Part shown: piece by piece, positions 18,047-26,679 of the stretch | How positions within the stretch are numbered: position 1 is the stretch's first letter | How the letters are laid out: the number at the start of each line of letters is the position of its first letter | DNA from: Saprospiraceae bacterium | GTDB taxonomy: Bacteria; Bacteroidota; Bacteroidia; Chitinophagales; Saprospiraceae | Assembly (NCBI GenBank): GCA_027488935.1 | Contig: JAIYAP010000033.1 | Span: 1 to 64,000, forward strand | DNA length: 64,000 nucleotides | Direction: 5' to 3' | Notes under the pieces: generated by a model | Database searches by the model: none | Seen by the model: the letters and a program-made list of their open reading frames with translations, nothing else | Told to the model about the DNA's origin: nothing | Position numbers and translations under genes: made by a program

Positions 18047-18970
18047 TTATCCTTTCACTTTAGCGATCAGATTCGGATAATCTGTAATGATGCCGTCCAC
18101 CCCCAGGTGAATCAAACTGCGCATCGTTTCTACATCATTGACTGTCCAGGGGATTACCTTGAGACCACGTTCCTTGCATTTACGCATCATTTTTGGGGTA
18201 ATTAATTGATAATAAGGACTATACACGGAGGGTGTAAACCCGAGTTTATCGATATTCGTTTCAAAACCCCAAACATTTTCTACCAGAAAAACCAAAGGAA
18301 TTTCGGGGGCCAATTGGTGCATGGCGATCAAGGCCCGGGTATCAAACGACTGTACAGTGGTATTTTTTTCCAGTCCCAGCGCGCGCAATTGCTGGATCAC
18401 CAATTTGGCAAAATCTTCCACATTGGGTGTTCGCAAACTATCCCATTCCGGGTCGGATTTTATTTCCATGTTCCAGCGGATATTTTGCAGGCGTTCGGGG
18501 CGTTGTGCGCGCAGCGTATCCACCAATTCTTGTAACGTCGGTTTCCAGGTTTTTACTTTTTGCTGTTCCGGGAAACGGCTATTCCCCCAGGATCCGCAAT
18601 CAAAACCGCGTATCTCGGCGGCCGTATAATGGCGAATCAGGTATTTTTCGGCATCTGATTTAGCAATAGAATCGCCATTGGGCAAATGACAAATACCCGG
18701 ATTAAACCACGGCTCATGGCTCACAATCAATTGGTTGTCTTTCGAAACGGCTAAATCTAATTCTAGGGTTGTTACCTCCGGAATATCCAGCGCTTTCAAA
18801 AAAGCCGGAATACTGTTCTCTGGCATTAACCCGCGACAACCGCGGTGGCCTTGCCAATCAAAGCCCGGCGGCGCTGCAATGGGTGAAGTGTTGCGTTGAT
18901 AACAGGCCCACAGTGCGTTTAAAACAAACAACAAGAGGATGGATGATTTAAGTGAAAAATGCCTATACAT
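18047..18970 (-). CDS. Glycerophosphodiester phosphodiesterase, lipoprotein
   Basis: A GDPD-family enzyme that hydrolyses glycerophosphodiesters to glycerol-3-phosphate and alcohol. The N-terminus has a lipoprotein signal ending LNALWAC, so it is probably anchored facing the periplasm. The TIM-barrel motifs are QGHRGCRGLMPENSIPAF (catalytic His-Arg and Glu-Asn), ELDLAVSKDNQLIVSHEPW (metal-binding Glu/Asp and catalytic His), and the closing VIPWTVNDVETMRSLIHLGVDGIITDYP. Length is 307 residues. It stands alone on the minus strand, divergent from the SCP2 gene. Confidence 0.92.
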   Translation of the reverse strand: MYRHFSLKSSILLLFVLNALWACYQRNTSPIAAPPGFDWQGHRGCRGLMPENSIPAFLKALDIPEVTTLELDLAVSKDNQLIVSHEPWFNPGICHLPNGDSIAKSDAEKYLIRHYTAAEIRGFDCGSWGNSRFPEQQKVKTWKPTLQELVDTLRAQRPERLQNIRWNMEIKSDPEWDSLRTPNVEDFAKLVIQQLRALGLEKNTTVQSFDTRALIAMHQLAPEIPLVFLVENVWGFETNIDKLGFTPSVYSPYYQLITPKMMRKCKERGLKVIPWTVNDVETMRSLIHLGVDGIITDYPNLIAKVKG

Positions 18971-19056
18971 ATTCGATTGCTGATTTTACCTTTGGGCGAA
19001 AATACCGTGGCGCAAGTTAAGCCAGTGTAAATTTTAAACCGCTAAAAAGTAAAAAC

Positions 19057-19371
19057 ATGATCGACGTTAAAACATATTTGTTGTCTTTGCCCGCAAAAGT
19101 AAAGCCTGAAGTGATTGAAGGCGAAAATACTGCATTTCATTTCGATATCGGCGATGCGGGTACCTTTACCCTGCGCATTGTGGATGGCGTAATGACGGCG
19201 GCAGAAGGGCTGGAAGGTGATGCCAAATGTAAAGTAACAACCTCCGCTGAAAATTTCTCCAAACTCATTGAAGGCGATCTCAACCCGATGATGGCCATGA
19301 TGACCAGCAAGTTGAAAATCAGCAACCCCGGCGAGATGCTGAAATATGCTAAAATGTTCGGGTTGATGTAG
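19057..19371 (+). CDS. SCP2 sterol-binding domain protein
   Basis: A 104-residue cytoplasmic protein consisting of one SCP2 domain. Family features are the VEGENTAFHFDIGD-like beta strands, the LEGDAKCKVTTSAENFSKLIEG segment, and the end LKISNPGEMLKYAKMFGLM, in which the last helix closes the lipid tunnel. Such proteins bind lipids or acyl-CoA. It is a single gene converging with the S4-domain gene 5 bp downstream. Confidence 0.88.
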   Translation: MIDVKTYLLSLPAKVKPEVIEGENTAFHFDIGDAGTFTLRIVDGVMTAAEGLEGDAKCKVTTSAENFSKLIEGDLNPMMAMMTSKLKISNPGEMLKYAKMFGLM

Positions 19372-19376
19372 GTATT

Positions 19377-19784
19377 CTATTCGGCATCTCCCCAGTCGAA
19401 TTGTATACCTTTATATTCTTCAATTTCCCGCCGTTCTTTTTTGGTGGGTCGGCCTGTGCCACGTTCGCGTTTTTCGGCACTTGGGGTCGCATTGAGGAAC
19501 CATGCGTTGTATTTGTTGCGCTCCTCCTCGCTCGTTACATCTTCGTAACAAGTGACCGCTATGGCCGCACCTACCCGCTTTTCAAGGAGTTGCAATACTT
19601 TAAACTGAAAATTAAAACCATCTTTTTTCACCGTAACCACGTCACCCACTGCGATTAAGGTAGAGGGCTTGGCCTGATCCAAACCAAGTCGCACTTTACC
19701 CGATTTGCAAGCGTCGGTGGCCAGGGTGCGGCTTTTAAAAATACGGATACTCCAGATCCATTTATCAATACGAACTTTGCTCAT
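19377..19784 (-). CDS. S4-domain RNA-binding protein, Hsp15-like
   Basis: A 135-residue basic protein. The S4 domain occupies the N-terminus: MSKVRIDKWIWSIRIFKSRTLATDACKSGKV, then AVGDVVTVKKDGFNFQFKVL. The C-terminal tail is charged (GTGRPTKKERREIEEY), as in HslR/Hsp15, which binds stalled 50S subunits carrying peptidyl-tRNA. Assignment to Hsp15 is by domain and length; function in this organism is inferred. Confidence 0.85.
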   Translation of the reverse strand: MSKVRIDKWIWSIRIFKSRTLATDACKSGKVRLGLDQAKPSTLIAVGDVVTVKKDGFNFQFKVLQLLEKRVGAAIAVTCYEDVTSEEERNKYNAWFLNATPSAEKRERGTGRPTKKERREIEEYKGIQFDWGDAE

Positions 19785-19802
19785 GCTGCAAATAAAAACA
19801 AA

Positions 19803-19838
19803 AAGCGACCAAAAAGTTCAAAAACCTGTTGGCCGCTT
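19803..19838 (-). terminator. Terminator of the lipocalin-like lipoprotein gene
   Basis: AAGCGACCAA (19803-19812) pairs with TTGGCCGCTT (19829-19838) with one mismatch. On the minus strand the stem is followed by TTTTTG. It lies 20 bp after the stop at 19859. Confidence 0.7.
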
Positions 19839-19858
19839 CCATATTTGTTTTGAAATCC

Positions 19859-20251
19859 CTACTTTTTAAACACAATCGTAAAGCGTTTTCCACCCAGCAC
19901 CGTTTGCGCTGTCATATTGGTTTCGCTCAGCTCGATCACGTCATATTTTGCTTTGGCCGAGCCATCATCAAAGGTCAGGGTGATTTCTTTTGTGCCTTCA
20001 TTGGCGGCCCAAATGCCCGTTTGCACGGTTTTTGATATAAGGGTGGTTTGCGTTAAATCAAATTCTTTGGTTGCCTCCAAGTGAAGGTCAAATTTGTACA
20101 AATCGGTGCCGTCTTCCTCGCCATAGGTAACTTTGGTCGAAACCCAGTTGCCGCTCAGTTGCTCGTCATAGCTGGGGTCTTTTTTGCAAGATGTAAACAG
20201 GATTAAACCGGAGAAGAGGATGGCTGTGAAACTAAAGATGGAATTTTTCAT
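19859..20251 (-). CDS. Lipocalin-like lipoprotein
   Basis: 130 residues. The lipoprotein signal MKNSIFSFTAILFSGLILFTSC ends in a clear lipobox (LFTSC). The mature part contains LSGNWVSTKVTYGEEDG and alternating strands (FDLTQTTLISKTVQTGIWAANEGTKEITLTF), typical of the small lipocalin-like families of Bacteroidota. It probably sits in the outer membrane or periplasm. No ligand can be inferred. It has its own terminator and is divergent from the outer-membrane protein gene at 20507. Confidence 0.75.
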   Translation of the reverse strand: MKNSIFSFTAILFSGLILFTSCKKDPSYDEQLSGNWVSTKVTYGEEDGTDLYKFDLHLEATKEFDLTQTTLISKTVQTGIWAANEGTKEITLTFDDGSAKAKYDVIELSETNMTAQTVLGGKRFTIVFKK

Positions 20252-20506
20252 CGTTGAAGAATCGTTTAACAGTTTTGGAATGGATTGAAAAAGTGTTTGT
20301 TTCGCGACATTTAAGCGCTTATTTGCCTTTAAATGCCCATAATGGCTGGTTTATTGTTGCTGTTAAAAATGTTATAAAATAATTATTCACAAAAAATGTA
20401 TATTTTCGCACTATCATCCGTCATAATCCGTGTTTCCCGCTATTTTGATGAAAATGCTGCTCGAAACTTTAACTTTTTCACAACATCGCTATCTACTTTG
20501 CCGATT

Positions 20507-21268
20507 ATGAAATTAAGCGGATTTACCATCTTCGTTTTTTCCTTCTTTTTTATTGGAAGCCTGTCTGCTCAACGCAATTTTCACCTTCAAGTGGGGATGA
20601 ATATGGGCGCTTCCAGGTTGTACCACAACACCAATTTCCAAACTTCAAAATTGATCCCGCTTTATAAAACCATTGAGATTACCCACAAGGATGGGTACTC
20701 TTGGGAACAGTTTGAAGAAGATTTTGGCCTGCGCCAGGCATACAACCAGCCGCGTTTCGGATTTTCTGGTACGCTGAGCTACCGCAATTGGCCAGTTTGT
20801 GTCATAGGCGAATTAATGAGTTCGCCATCCTCTTACACCAAAACGGCATATTCTGTCACAGTTGCCCTGGGCAAAAACTTTGATTTGGGTGATTCCGGTT
20901 TTTTTGTCACCGGCCTGGGTGGATACCAATTCGTAAAAGATTTGGGATTTGGCTCTGAAACCTTGGTCAACAGCATCGGTGATGATGAACTGCGTGGCCT
21001 GGTATCAGAATACTTTGCACCAGAAAAACCGTTGGGGAACCAGTCGGCCCAAATGTTTACAATCAAAGCCGGAATAGGAAAAATGTACGGAATGGACGAT
21101 CAACTTAGTGTTGGCCTGGAGTCTTTTGGTGCTCTTGATTTGACCGACCGAAATGTGCGGCAGGCGCGCATGACCAATATTGGCATACAGGCGTATGCAC
21201 GTTTTCAACTTGATTTTGGATTGCGCCGTTACGACGATCGCTTTTATCCGAGTCCAAACGGAAAATAA
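20507..21268 (+). CDS. Outer-membrane beta-barrel-like protein, unknown function
   Basis: 253 residues from the ATG at 20507, which opens a signal peptide (MKLSGFTIFVFSFFFIGSLSAQ). An upstream ATG at 20396 in the same frame would add 37 residues before that signal and is unlikely. The mature protein alternates polar and hydrophobic residues and ends in an aromatic-rich strand region (FQLDFGLRRYDDRFYPSPNGK), resembling the porin-like beta-barrels of Bacteroidota. No named family was recognised. Its upstream region is 255 bp and AT-rich. Confidence 0.65.
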   Translation: MKLSGFTIFVFSFFFIGSLSAQRNFHLQVGMNMGASRLYHNTNFQTSKLIPLYKTIEITHKDGYSWEQFEEDFGLRQAYNQPRFGFSGTLSYRNWPVCVIGELMSSPSSYTKTAYSVTVALGKNFDLGDSGFFVTGLGGYQFVKDLGFGSETLVNSIGDDELRGLVSEYFAPEKPLGNQSAQMFTIKAGIGKMYGMDDQLSVGLESFGALDLTDRNVRQARMTNIGIQAYARFQLDFGLRRYDDRFYPSPNGK

Positions 21269-21330
21269 TGGTCCTCCGTTTTATTCGAAGACTATGCGCA
21301 AAATGAAACAGCGCATAGGAAAAGTAAATA

Positions 21331-21367
21331 TGCCACCCTTGTTCAATTTATTTGGGCAAGGGTGGCA
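21331..21367. terminator. Bidirectional terminator hairpin
   Basis: TGCCACCCTTG (21331-21341) and CAAGGGTGGCA (21357-21367) form a perfect 11-bp stem between converging genes. The right arm lies inside the last codons of ppk2, so the hairpin partly overlaps that gene. Confidence 0.7.
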
Positions 21368-22097
21368 TTTTCATATGCAACTGCTCCAGTTCTGCTGCTA
21401 AGGTCTTGGCAATAAAATAGTTACGATACCAACGATTGTCTACCGGACAAATATGCCAAGGAATTACGCTGTTGTTGATCGCGTACTCGTAGGCCTCCAT
21501 GTACTTGGTCCATAATTTGCGCTCTTCCCAATCACCCGGATTGTGTTTCCAGAATTTTTTCGGATCTTCCATGCGTTGGCGCAGTTGTTTTTCCTGCTCG
21601 TCCAATGAAATATGCATGTAAAACTTGAAAATGTGTGTCTGGTTGTCTTGTTCCAGCATGGTTTCAAAGGCATTGATGGCCTGCATCCGCTGGTCGCGTT
21701 TGGCATCGTCGATCCAGCCATGTACCCATTGAACCAAAATATCCTCGTAGTGGCTCCGATTGAAAATGGCCAAAGTCCCTTTTGCAGGCACCACTTTATG
21801 AATACGCCATAAAAAGTCGTGGGCAAATTCTTCTTCTGTGGGCTTTTTAAAGGCAGTCAGCGACAAACCCGTAATGCGACAGGCATCAAATACATCATGC
21901 ACGGCACCGTCCTTACCACTTCCATCCATTCCCTGCAAAACAACAATGACCGAATGCTTGCGTTCGGCATACATCCGTTGTTGCAAATCGCCGATACGCT
22001 CCACCAACTCCTCGGTTTCGGCTTTTATGTCCTTTTCTTTTAAATCATCGGGTGCCGTGGTAGAGAAATCCGCAAGCCGTATCAGTTTCTTCGTCAT
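21348..22097 (-). CDS. ppk2: Polyphosphate kinase 2 family protein
   Basis: Transfers phosphate between polyphosphate and nucleotides. Length is 249 residues. Walker A is VLQGMDGSGKDGAV (about 53-66), Walker B/lid sequence is LAIFNRSHYEDILVQWV (about 111-127), and the family signature KLWTKYMEAYEYAINNS with W-x-I-x-P-x-DNRWYRNYF follows near the C-terminus. The length is that of single-domain PPK2 enzymes that phosphorylate nucleotides; the nucleotide preference cannot be read from the sequence. It lies 36 bp after the DUF58 start and shares its strand. Confidence 0.93.
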   Translation of the reverse strand: MTKKLIRLADFSTTAPDDLKEKDIKAETEELVERIGDLQQRMYAERKHSVIVVLQGMDGSGKDGAVHDVFDACRITGLSLTAFKKPTEEEFAHDFLWRIHKVVPAKGTLAIFNRSHYEDILVQWVHGWIDDAKRDQRMQAINAFETMLEQDNQTHIFKFYMHISLDEQEKQLRQRMEDPKKFWKHNPGDWEERKLWTKYMEAYEYAINNSVIPWHICPVDNRWYRNYFIAKTLAAELEQLHMKMPPLPK

Positions 22098-22129
22098 ATT
22101 TTAGATTGATTATCAATAACTTGTAATGT

Positions 22130-23068
22130 TTAACCCATGCGCTGGCGTTTCACCATCCAGGTTTGCAAAATCGGCGCAAATCCTTTGTTAATATCCGCTT
22201 CTACAAAATCAATTTTATATTGCAAACATTTCATTTTCAATTGGGCCGTAAATTCTTGGACCTGTTTGGTATAAAATTCCTTGATTTGGTTGGGCATCAA
22301 TCGCACTTCTTCCCCGTTTTCCATGTCAACAAAAATATAGGGCCGGTTTTCAAACTCAAAATCCATTTCCTTGGCCTTATCGGTTACATGAAAAAGGATT
22401 ACCTCGTGCTTGTTGTGGCGCAAATGCTGTAAAGCCGAAAACAGTGCTTCAGATTGCTCGGGCCGTTCCATCACATCGGTAAAAATAACGACCATTGAAC
22501 GCCGGTGCATCGCATCAGCCACCTGGTGCAAGCTGGCGGCTAAACTGGTGCCCTGGTTGAGTACCGGTTTTTCGATGCGTTCAATCAACTGATTGATTAA
22601 CAATCGATAATGCATGGTGCTTGATTTGCACCCGGTATGGCTTTTTACCCCATCATCAAATAAAGTAAGCCCGAATGCATCCCGTTGGCGTTTGAGTGCA
22701 TTCATCAATACTGCAGCCGATTGTGCGGCGAAGCAAAACTTGTTTAGGTACTTTGTTTTCTCCGGGTTTTTCGCATCCCAGGGATAATACATGGTGGAAG
22801 AGGCATCCACGACAATTTGGCAACGCAGGTTGGTTTCTTCTTCAAAACGTTTTACAAAAACCTTATCGGTGCGGCCAAAGACCTTCCAATCGATGTTTCG
22901 GGTGCTTTCTCCAGCATTGTATAGGCGGTGTTCGGCAAATTCGACCGAAAAACCATGAAAAGGGCTGCGGTGCAATCCTACAATGAAACCTTCCACAACC
23001 TGTTGCGCGAGCATATCGAGGTTGCTGCCCAGCGAACGAATATCTTGTCCCTCTAAAACGTTTGTCAT
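22130..23068 (-). CDS. DUF58 domain protein
   Basis: 312 residues from the ATG at 23068 (MTNVLEGQDIRSLGSNLDMLAQQVVEGFIVGLHRSPF...). An upstream in-frame start at 23149 is less likely. The family signature is GESTRNIDWKVFGRTDKVFVKRFEEE, followed by a von Willebrand A-like core with VDASSTMYYP (a DxSxS-type MIDAS) and FTDVMERPEQ. DUF58 proteins often occur with MoxR ATPases and BatA/BatB-type proteins in cell-envelope stress complexes; none is adjacent here. No signal peptide or membrane segment is seen. Confidence 0.88.
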   Translation of the reverse strand: MTNVLEGQDIRSLGSNLDMLAQQVVEGFIVGLHRSPFHGFSVEFAEHRLYNAGESTRNIDWKVFGRTDKVFVKRFEEETNLRCQIVVDASSTMYYPWDAKNPEKTKYLNKFCFAAQSAAVLMNALKRQRDAFGLTLFDDGVKSHTGCKSSTMHYRLLINQLIERIEKPVLNQGTSLAASLHQVADAMHRRSMVVIFTDVMERPEQSEALFSALQHLRHNKHEVILFHVTDKAKEMDFEFENRPYIFVDMENGEEVRLMPNQIKEFYTKQVQEFTAQLKMKCLQYKIDFVEADINKGFAPILQTWMVKRQRMG

Positions 23069-23168
23069 ATCTTGAATTGAGTAGGCAAATGTACAATGCC
23101 TGCAATGAAACGCCAAAATTGCTTTTTTGTGGCCAAACTTTGGATACAATTAGACCAAATACCGGTTT

Positions 23169-24038
23169 TTATGATCCGTGGTAAACGGGGCCAAGCACAA
23201 AATCGAAGATGGTTTCCAAAACTTTAGGTGCCGTAAGCCCATGGCCATATCCCTCCGTGGTAATAAGTTGCGCATTAGGCCAGGCGGCCGCTAAGCGTAC
23301 ACTGTGTTCGTAATGGGTCACTGCGTCGTTGCGGTCGTGTATGAGTAAAGCCGATACATCCCCCAATTGTGCTGCTACCCGTTCGATGGAAAAATGGGCT
23401 ACCGGATGCTTAAATTTATGTTCAAACTGCTGATGGAGCAATTGCATTGCCCGCCCGGAGATGCCCACGCGGGTGCGCGCTTGTTCAAAAATGGAATCCA
23501 GGGTGCTAAATGCGGCCATAATGACGGCTTTTTTGGGGCGCATCGCCGGACTAACGGTGCCCATTGCCCAAATTGCAGCAGCGCCACCCACCGAATGGGC
23601 AATGACGGTATCGATCGGGCCAAGGCGCTGGTACAGGGTGCGCAACACCTCTGCGTAGTGAATCATGGTAAAACGCCGACCCGAAGAACGCCCGTGTCCA
23701 GGAGCATCCACGGCAACTACTTGATAACCAGCCTGTACTAACATAGGCGCTACTTTGCGCCAACGGCCCGAATGACTCTCCCAGCCATGTGCAAGTAGTA
23801 CAATCGGACCTTTAAAACCCCAGTGATATACCGCAAAGGCCTTACCTGCAATCAACTCGGTATGGCGGTCGGCGGTTGCTAAAAATGCAATTTCTTCCGA
23901 TTTTACGGCTTTTTTGCGCGGTGTGCAAAATAAATCAAATGCGATGCGGCCCGCCATTTTGGGCGATAATTCGGACAAGGTGTTGATGCCTTTTCCGATG
24001 AATCGAACGAAGATCGCATTTTTCTTTGACGTGCTCAT
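23169..24038 (-). CDS. Alpha/beta hydrolase
   Basis: 289 residues. The alpha/beta-hydrolase fold is shown by GPIVLLAHGWESHSGRW (oxyanion HG), VVAVDAPGHGRSSG, the nucleophile elbow VIAHSVGGAAAIW (Ser about 152), the acid in LLIHDRNDAVTHYEHS, and the His of GYGHGLTAP. The triad is therefore complete. The substrate is unknown. The gene follows the TetR gene by 35 bp on the same strand and is probably controlled by it. Confidence 0.88.
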   Translation of the reverse strand: MSTSKKNAIFVRFIGKGINTLSELSPKMAGRIAFDLFCTPRKKAVKSEEIAFLATADRHTELIAGKAFAVYHWGFKGPIVLLAHGWESHSGRWRKVAPMLVQAGYQVVAVDAPGHGRSSGRRFTMIHYAEVLRTLYQRLGPIDTVIAHSVGGAAAIWAMGTVSPAMRPKKAVIMAAFSTLDSIFEQARTRVGISGRAMQLLHQQFEHKFKHPVAHFSIERVAAQLGDVSALLIHDRNDAVTHYEHSVRLAAAWPNAQLITTEGYGHGLTAPKVLETIFDFVLGPVYHGS

Positions 24039-24073
24039 ATTTATGTTGTGTTTAATATGAAATTCGTGGAAAA

Positions 24074-24694
24074 TCAGCCAGCCTGCTGAATTAAATGATG
24101 GATAGCCGCAGGGTGGATGGAATATGTTTTATGCGGGGTAAATCCGAGGGAGTGTACCGAGCGGTTTATAAAATCTTCTAAATAGCTTTCATCGCCACTG
24201 ATTTTATAAAACAAAATGGCCCCTTCATATTCCATAATCAGGCGTTGTGCCTTGATTTCGGCTTCTGCGACGGGGAAAAAAGCTTCCATGATTTGGGTCA
24301 TACTTCGTTTCCATTCCAGAAACGCATCGTGTAAAACTTCGTTAAACAAAGCTTCCCGCCCGGTTTCGAGGGCAATGTTGGCAAAAAAGCAACCCCGGCG
24401 GTGTAAGGTGGCCAGGCGTTTATTGCGCCGCAGCATTTTTTCGAGCCTTTGTTCGGGCGGAATGGTATGGTCGTCGGCAACCGAAAGCACATAACTACGA
24501 AATTGTTCGCGGGCAAATTCAATGACCCGTTCCATCAAGACCTGTTTGGTCGGAAAATGGTGGTACAAGCCCGCTTTTTGCAAGCCCGTGGCTGTGGCAA
24601 GATCTTGCATGCTCGTGTGGTGGTAGCCATTTAAATGGAAAACCTCCCAGCATTGCAGTAAAAAACCGTCTATTTTGACCTTTTTAACCGGCAT
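24074..24694 (-). CDS. TetR/AcrR-family transcriptional regulator
   Basis: 206 residues. The N-terminal helix-turn-helix is GYHHTSMQDLATATGLQKAGLYHHFPTKQVLMERV (about 23-57). The C-terminal ligand domain contains CFFANIALETGREALFNEVLHDAF, a TetR_C pattern. A palindrome lies 25 bp upstream of the ATG (24720-24735), so it likely represses itself and the hydrolase gene that follows. The ligand is unknown. Confidence 0.92.
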   Translation of the reverse strand: MPVKKVKIDGFLLQCWEVFHLNGYHHTSMQDLATATGLQKAGLYHHFPTKQVLMERVIEFAREQFRSYVLSVADDHTIPPEQRLEKMLRRNKRLATLHRRGCFFANIALETGREALFNEVLHDAFLEWKRSMTQIMEAFFPVAEAEIKAQRLIMEYEGAILFYKISGDESYLEDFINRSVHSLGFTPHKTYSIHPAAIHHLIQQAG

Positions 24695-24719
24695 TGTATG
24701 TGTGTATGAATAATTTACC

Positions 24720-24735
24720 TACCGAACGGTCGGTA
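24720..24735. promoter_or_regulatory. TetR-type operator upstream of the regulator gene
   Basis: TACCGAACGGTCGGTA has half-sites TACCGA and TCGGTA separated by four bases, a common TetR operator shape. It lies 26 bp upstream of the regulator's ATG, where it could block transcription of the TetR-hydrolase pair. ATTTACC and GGTAAAT on the two sides extend the symmetry. Confidence 0.7.
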
Positions 24736-24768
24736 AATGTACGCGCATTTTTACATTTTACAAAAAAA

Positions 24769-24807
24769 AGCGGCTGTTTTGCAGGATTTCCTGACAAAAC
24801 AGCCGCT
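24769..24807 (-). terminator. Rho-independent terminator of the small cytochrome gene
   Basis: AGCGGCTGTTTTG (24769-24781) and CAAAACAGCCGCT (24795-24807) form a perfect 13-bp stem. On the minus strand it is followed by a T run (24761-24769). It starts 22 bp after the stop of the gene at 24829. Confidence 0.88.
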
Positions 24808-24828
24808 CGAAAAAGCAAAAAACAGTAA

Positions 24829-25170
24829 TTACTCTTTGTAACCCTTATCTGCCCAGCATTGAATCAAATCCAATTGCGCATCGGTCAATTTTTTTGGGCC
24901 AGTTGTATTGGAAGGTGGCATGTCTTTCAAGTCCAGTACACGGTTTTTAAATTTACCATTGTCGGCTACCTTCTTAATATCCGCAAACGTACGGTAATCG
25001 CCAGGCGAAGAAGAACCCGCGGCACCATCATGGCAGCCAGAAATAGCACAGGTAGCGTTGATGATTGGCTTGATGTCATTGGTATAAGTAACCGAATCGG
25101 CACATTTGTTTTCGTCCTTGCAGGCAAAGAAAACAGTCAATAAAAAGGCACTAAAGAGCAATTTTTTCAT
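24829..25170 (-). CDS. Small c-type cytochrome-like lipoprotein
   Basis: 113 residues from the ATG at 25170 (MKKLLFSAFLLTVFFAC), with lipobox VFFAC; an upstream ATG at 25194 is less likely. The mature part has a haem-like motif with an expanded spacing, C-x4-C-H (CAISGCH), instead of CxxCH, plus a distal Met in LKDMPPSN as possible axial ligand and the end QLDLIQCWADKGYKE. This resembles the cytochrome domains of Bacteroidota and Planctomycetes with unusual haem spacing. It is 133 bp downstream of, and collinear with, a dihaem peroxidase. Confidence 0.8.
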   Translation of the reverse strand: MKKLLFSAFLLTVFFACKDENKCADSVTYTNDIKPIINATCAISGCHDGAAGSSSPGDYRTFADIKKVADNGKFKNRVLDLKDMPPSNTTGPKKLTDAQLDLIQCWADKGYKE

Positions 25171-25202
25171 TTTTTCGTAATTATTTTGAAGCATAAAAAG
25201 CA

Positions 25203-25229
25203 GCGACGAGGCTCAGAGAGCCTCGTCGC
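25203..25229 (-). terminator. GC-rich hairpin between the two cytochrome genes
   Basis: GCGACGAGGCTC and GAGCCTCGTCGC form a perfect 12-bp stem with a 3-base loop, followed on the minus strand by TGCTTTTTATG. It may terminate the peroxidase transcript or reduce read-through into the small cytochrome gene. Confidence 0.7.
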
Positions 25230-25332
25230 ACCCCAAGTGTGGGAACTTATGAGCAAAGTTATAGCAAATTTTAATTGCACGTTTGATTTTCGAAACTAAA
25301 ATTCAGTCTATCACCTGCCTTTTATGTTTTAA

Positions 25333-26679
25333 CTACTTACAGCCCAGGTCAATTTGCGATTCCAGGTCATTGTCCGGGAAGCAGAAGCCCGACATGGTGA
25401 AATCAGGTGCATAACGCAACAAATTGGCATCATACAAGCCGTTTTCCAAAAATTCAACCAGGTCCACCACTTCTTTTTCGCTCAAATTCAATGGGTGGAA
25501 ATTTCCTGCAATCTGGCTGCTGGGCACCAGTGCATTCTCCGGAATACCTGCATTAAAGTAGTCTACCACTGCACGCAAACTTGTTTTACTGGCACCGTGG
25601 AAATAGAATCCAACATCTTTCAGGTTGTACAGCTGTGGCACTTTAAACTTGTGCATATCTTCCGCACGGCCCGTGAAGCCACCGCGACCGAGGTTGCGTT
25701 TGTCGCTCGCATTGGTACGGAATACTTCATAAGGTCCTTGATATAAGTTATTGACGCCCAGCGCAAAGAACTTCATATTGTTGAGGGAAGGACTGTTGTG
25801 GCAATTGTAACAACCTGCTTTTCCGAAAAACAAGGCCGCGCCTTTTTTCTGTTGGTCGGTCATTGCATCGGTGTTTCCTTGCAACCACAGCTGGAAAGGT
25901 GCCTCATTGGTAAAGATGGTGCGGAAATAAGCCGCAATTGCAAAGGCAGTGGTTTTGATATTATAACGTTCGCTTTCCGGGAAGTCTGGGAAAGCAGCGT
26001 CAAACATTTCTTTGTAGCCAAGGGTATCTGCAATGGTGCGGTTCATCATTTGGCGATGTACTTGCAGCGCACGCATATTGTTGGCTTCCAGGCCTTCCAA
26101 CTCCAAAAAGTTGATTTCCAGCAAGGTATCCGAATGCCAAACGGATTCGGTACCAACATTGACGTTAAAAGAACCAAAAGAGCCCGCCCACAACGCGTTG
26201 GTCACATAAGCCAAATTGATCACAGGCAACGGACGTGCACCCTGGGCATCTACCATATCGCCTGTGTAACTATTGTTCTTGGTGCGGCCTTCTCCACTGT
26301 GACCAAAGCCCACCGCACCATCTGCGATGCCCTGAAAACGGCCTGCGGTGAAACTTTTAGCCGGAATGTGGCAGCTGCTGCAGGAATAAGTGGATTTTGA
26401 TACCTTCTGGTTGGGCATTAGTCCAATGCCGGTTTCGAAAAACAGCATTTTACCCAAGGCTACTTTCGCAGCATTAATCGGGTTTTTAGGGTCTTGGTTG
26501 GGAATTTGACTGTAATCAATGCTCCTTGGCATTTTGTAAAAATCAGCGGCACCGGTTGGAGAAGCATTTTTTACCGCCTCGGTGAGCGCCTGATCGGGAT
26601 TAACTTCAGTTGTGTGTTTGTCGCAGGCAACAAAGTAAAAACTTCCAACGATGGCTGCAAAGAGGATCCATTTTTTCAT
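25333..26679 (-). CDS. Dihaem cytochrome c peroxidase-family lipoprotein
   Basis: 448 residues with lipoprotein signal ending FYFVAC. Two haem-binding motifs are visible: CSSCH (SYSCSSCHIPAKSF, about residue 109) and CYNCH (AGCYNCHNSPSLNN, about 288). Between them lie the family sequences AALGKMLFFETGIGL-like and ALWAGSFGS. The C-terminal region has the MauG/CcpA-like KVPQLYNLKDVGFYFHGASKTSLRAVVDYFNAG with a His-Gly motif. It would reduce hydrogen peroxide or oxidise a periplasmic substrate. The neighbouring small cytochrome gene on the same strand is a plausible electron partner. Confidence 0.92.
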   Translation of the reverse strand: MKKWILFAAIVGSFYFVACDKHTTEVNPDQALTEAVKNASPTGAADFYKMPRSIDYSQIPNQDPKNPINAAKVALGKMLFFETGIGLMPNQKVSKSTYSCSSCHIPAKSFTAGRFQGIADGAVGFGHSGEGRTKNNSYTGDMVDAQGARPLPVINLAYVTNALWAGSFGSFNVNVGTESVWHSDTLLEINFLELEGLEANNMRALQVHRQMMNRTIADTLGYKEMFDAAFPDFPESERYNIKTTAFAIAAYFRTIFTNEAPFQLWLQGNTDAMTDQQKKGAALFFGKAGCYNCHNSPSLNNMKFFALGVNNLYQGPYEVFRTNASDKRNLGRGGFTGRAEDMHKFKVPQLYNLKDVGFYFHGASKTSLRAVVDYFNAGIPENALVPSSQIAGNFHPLNLSEKEVVDLVEFLENGLYDANLLRYAPDFTMSGFCFPDNDLESQIDLGCK

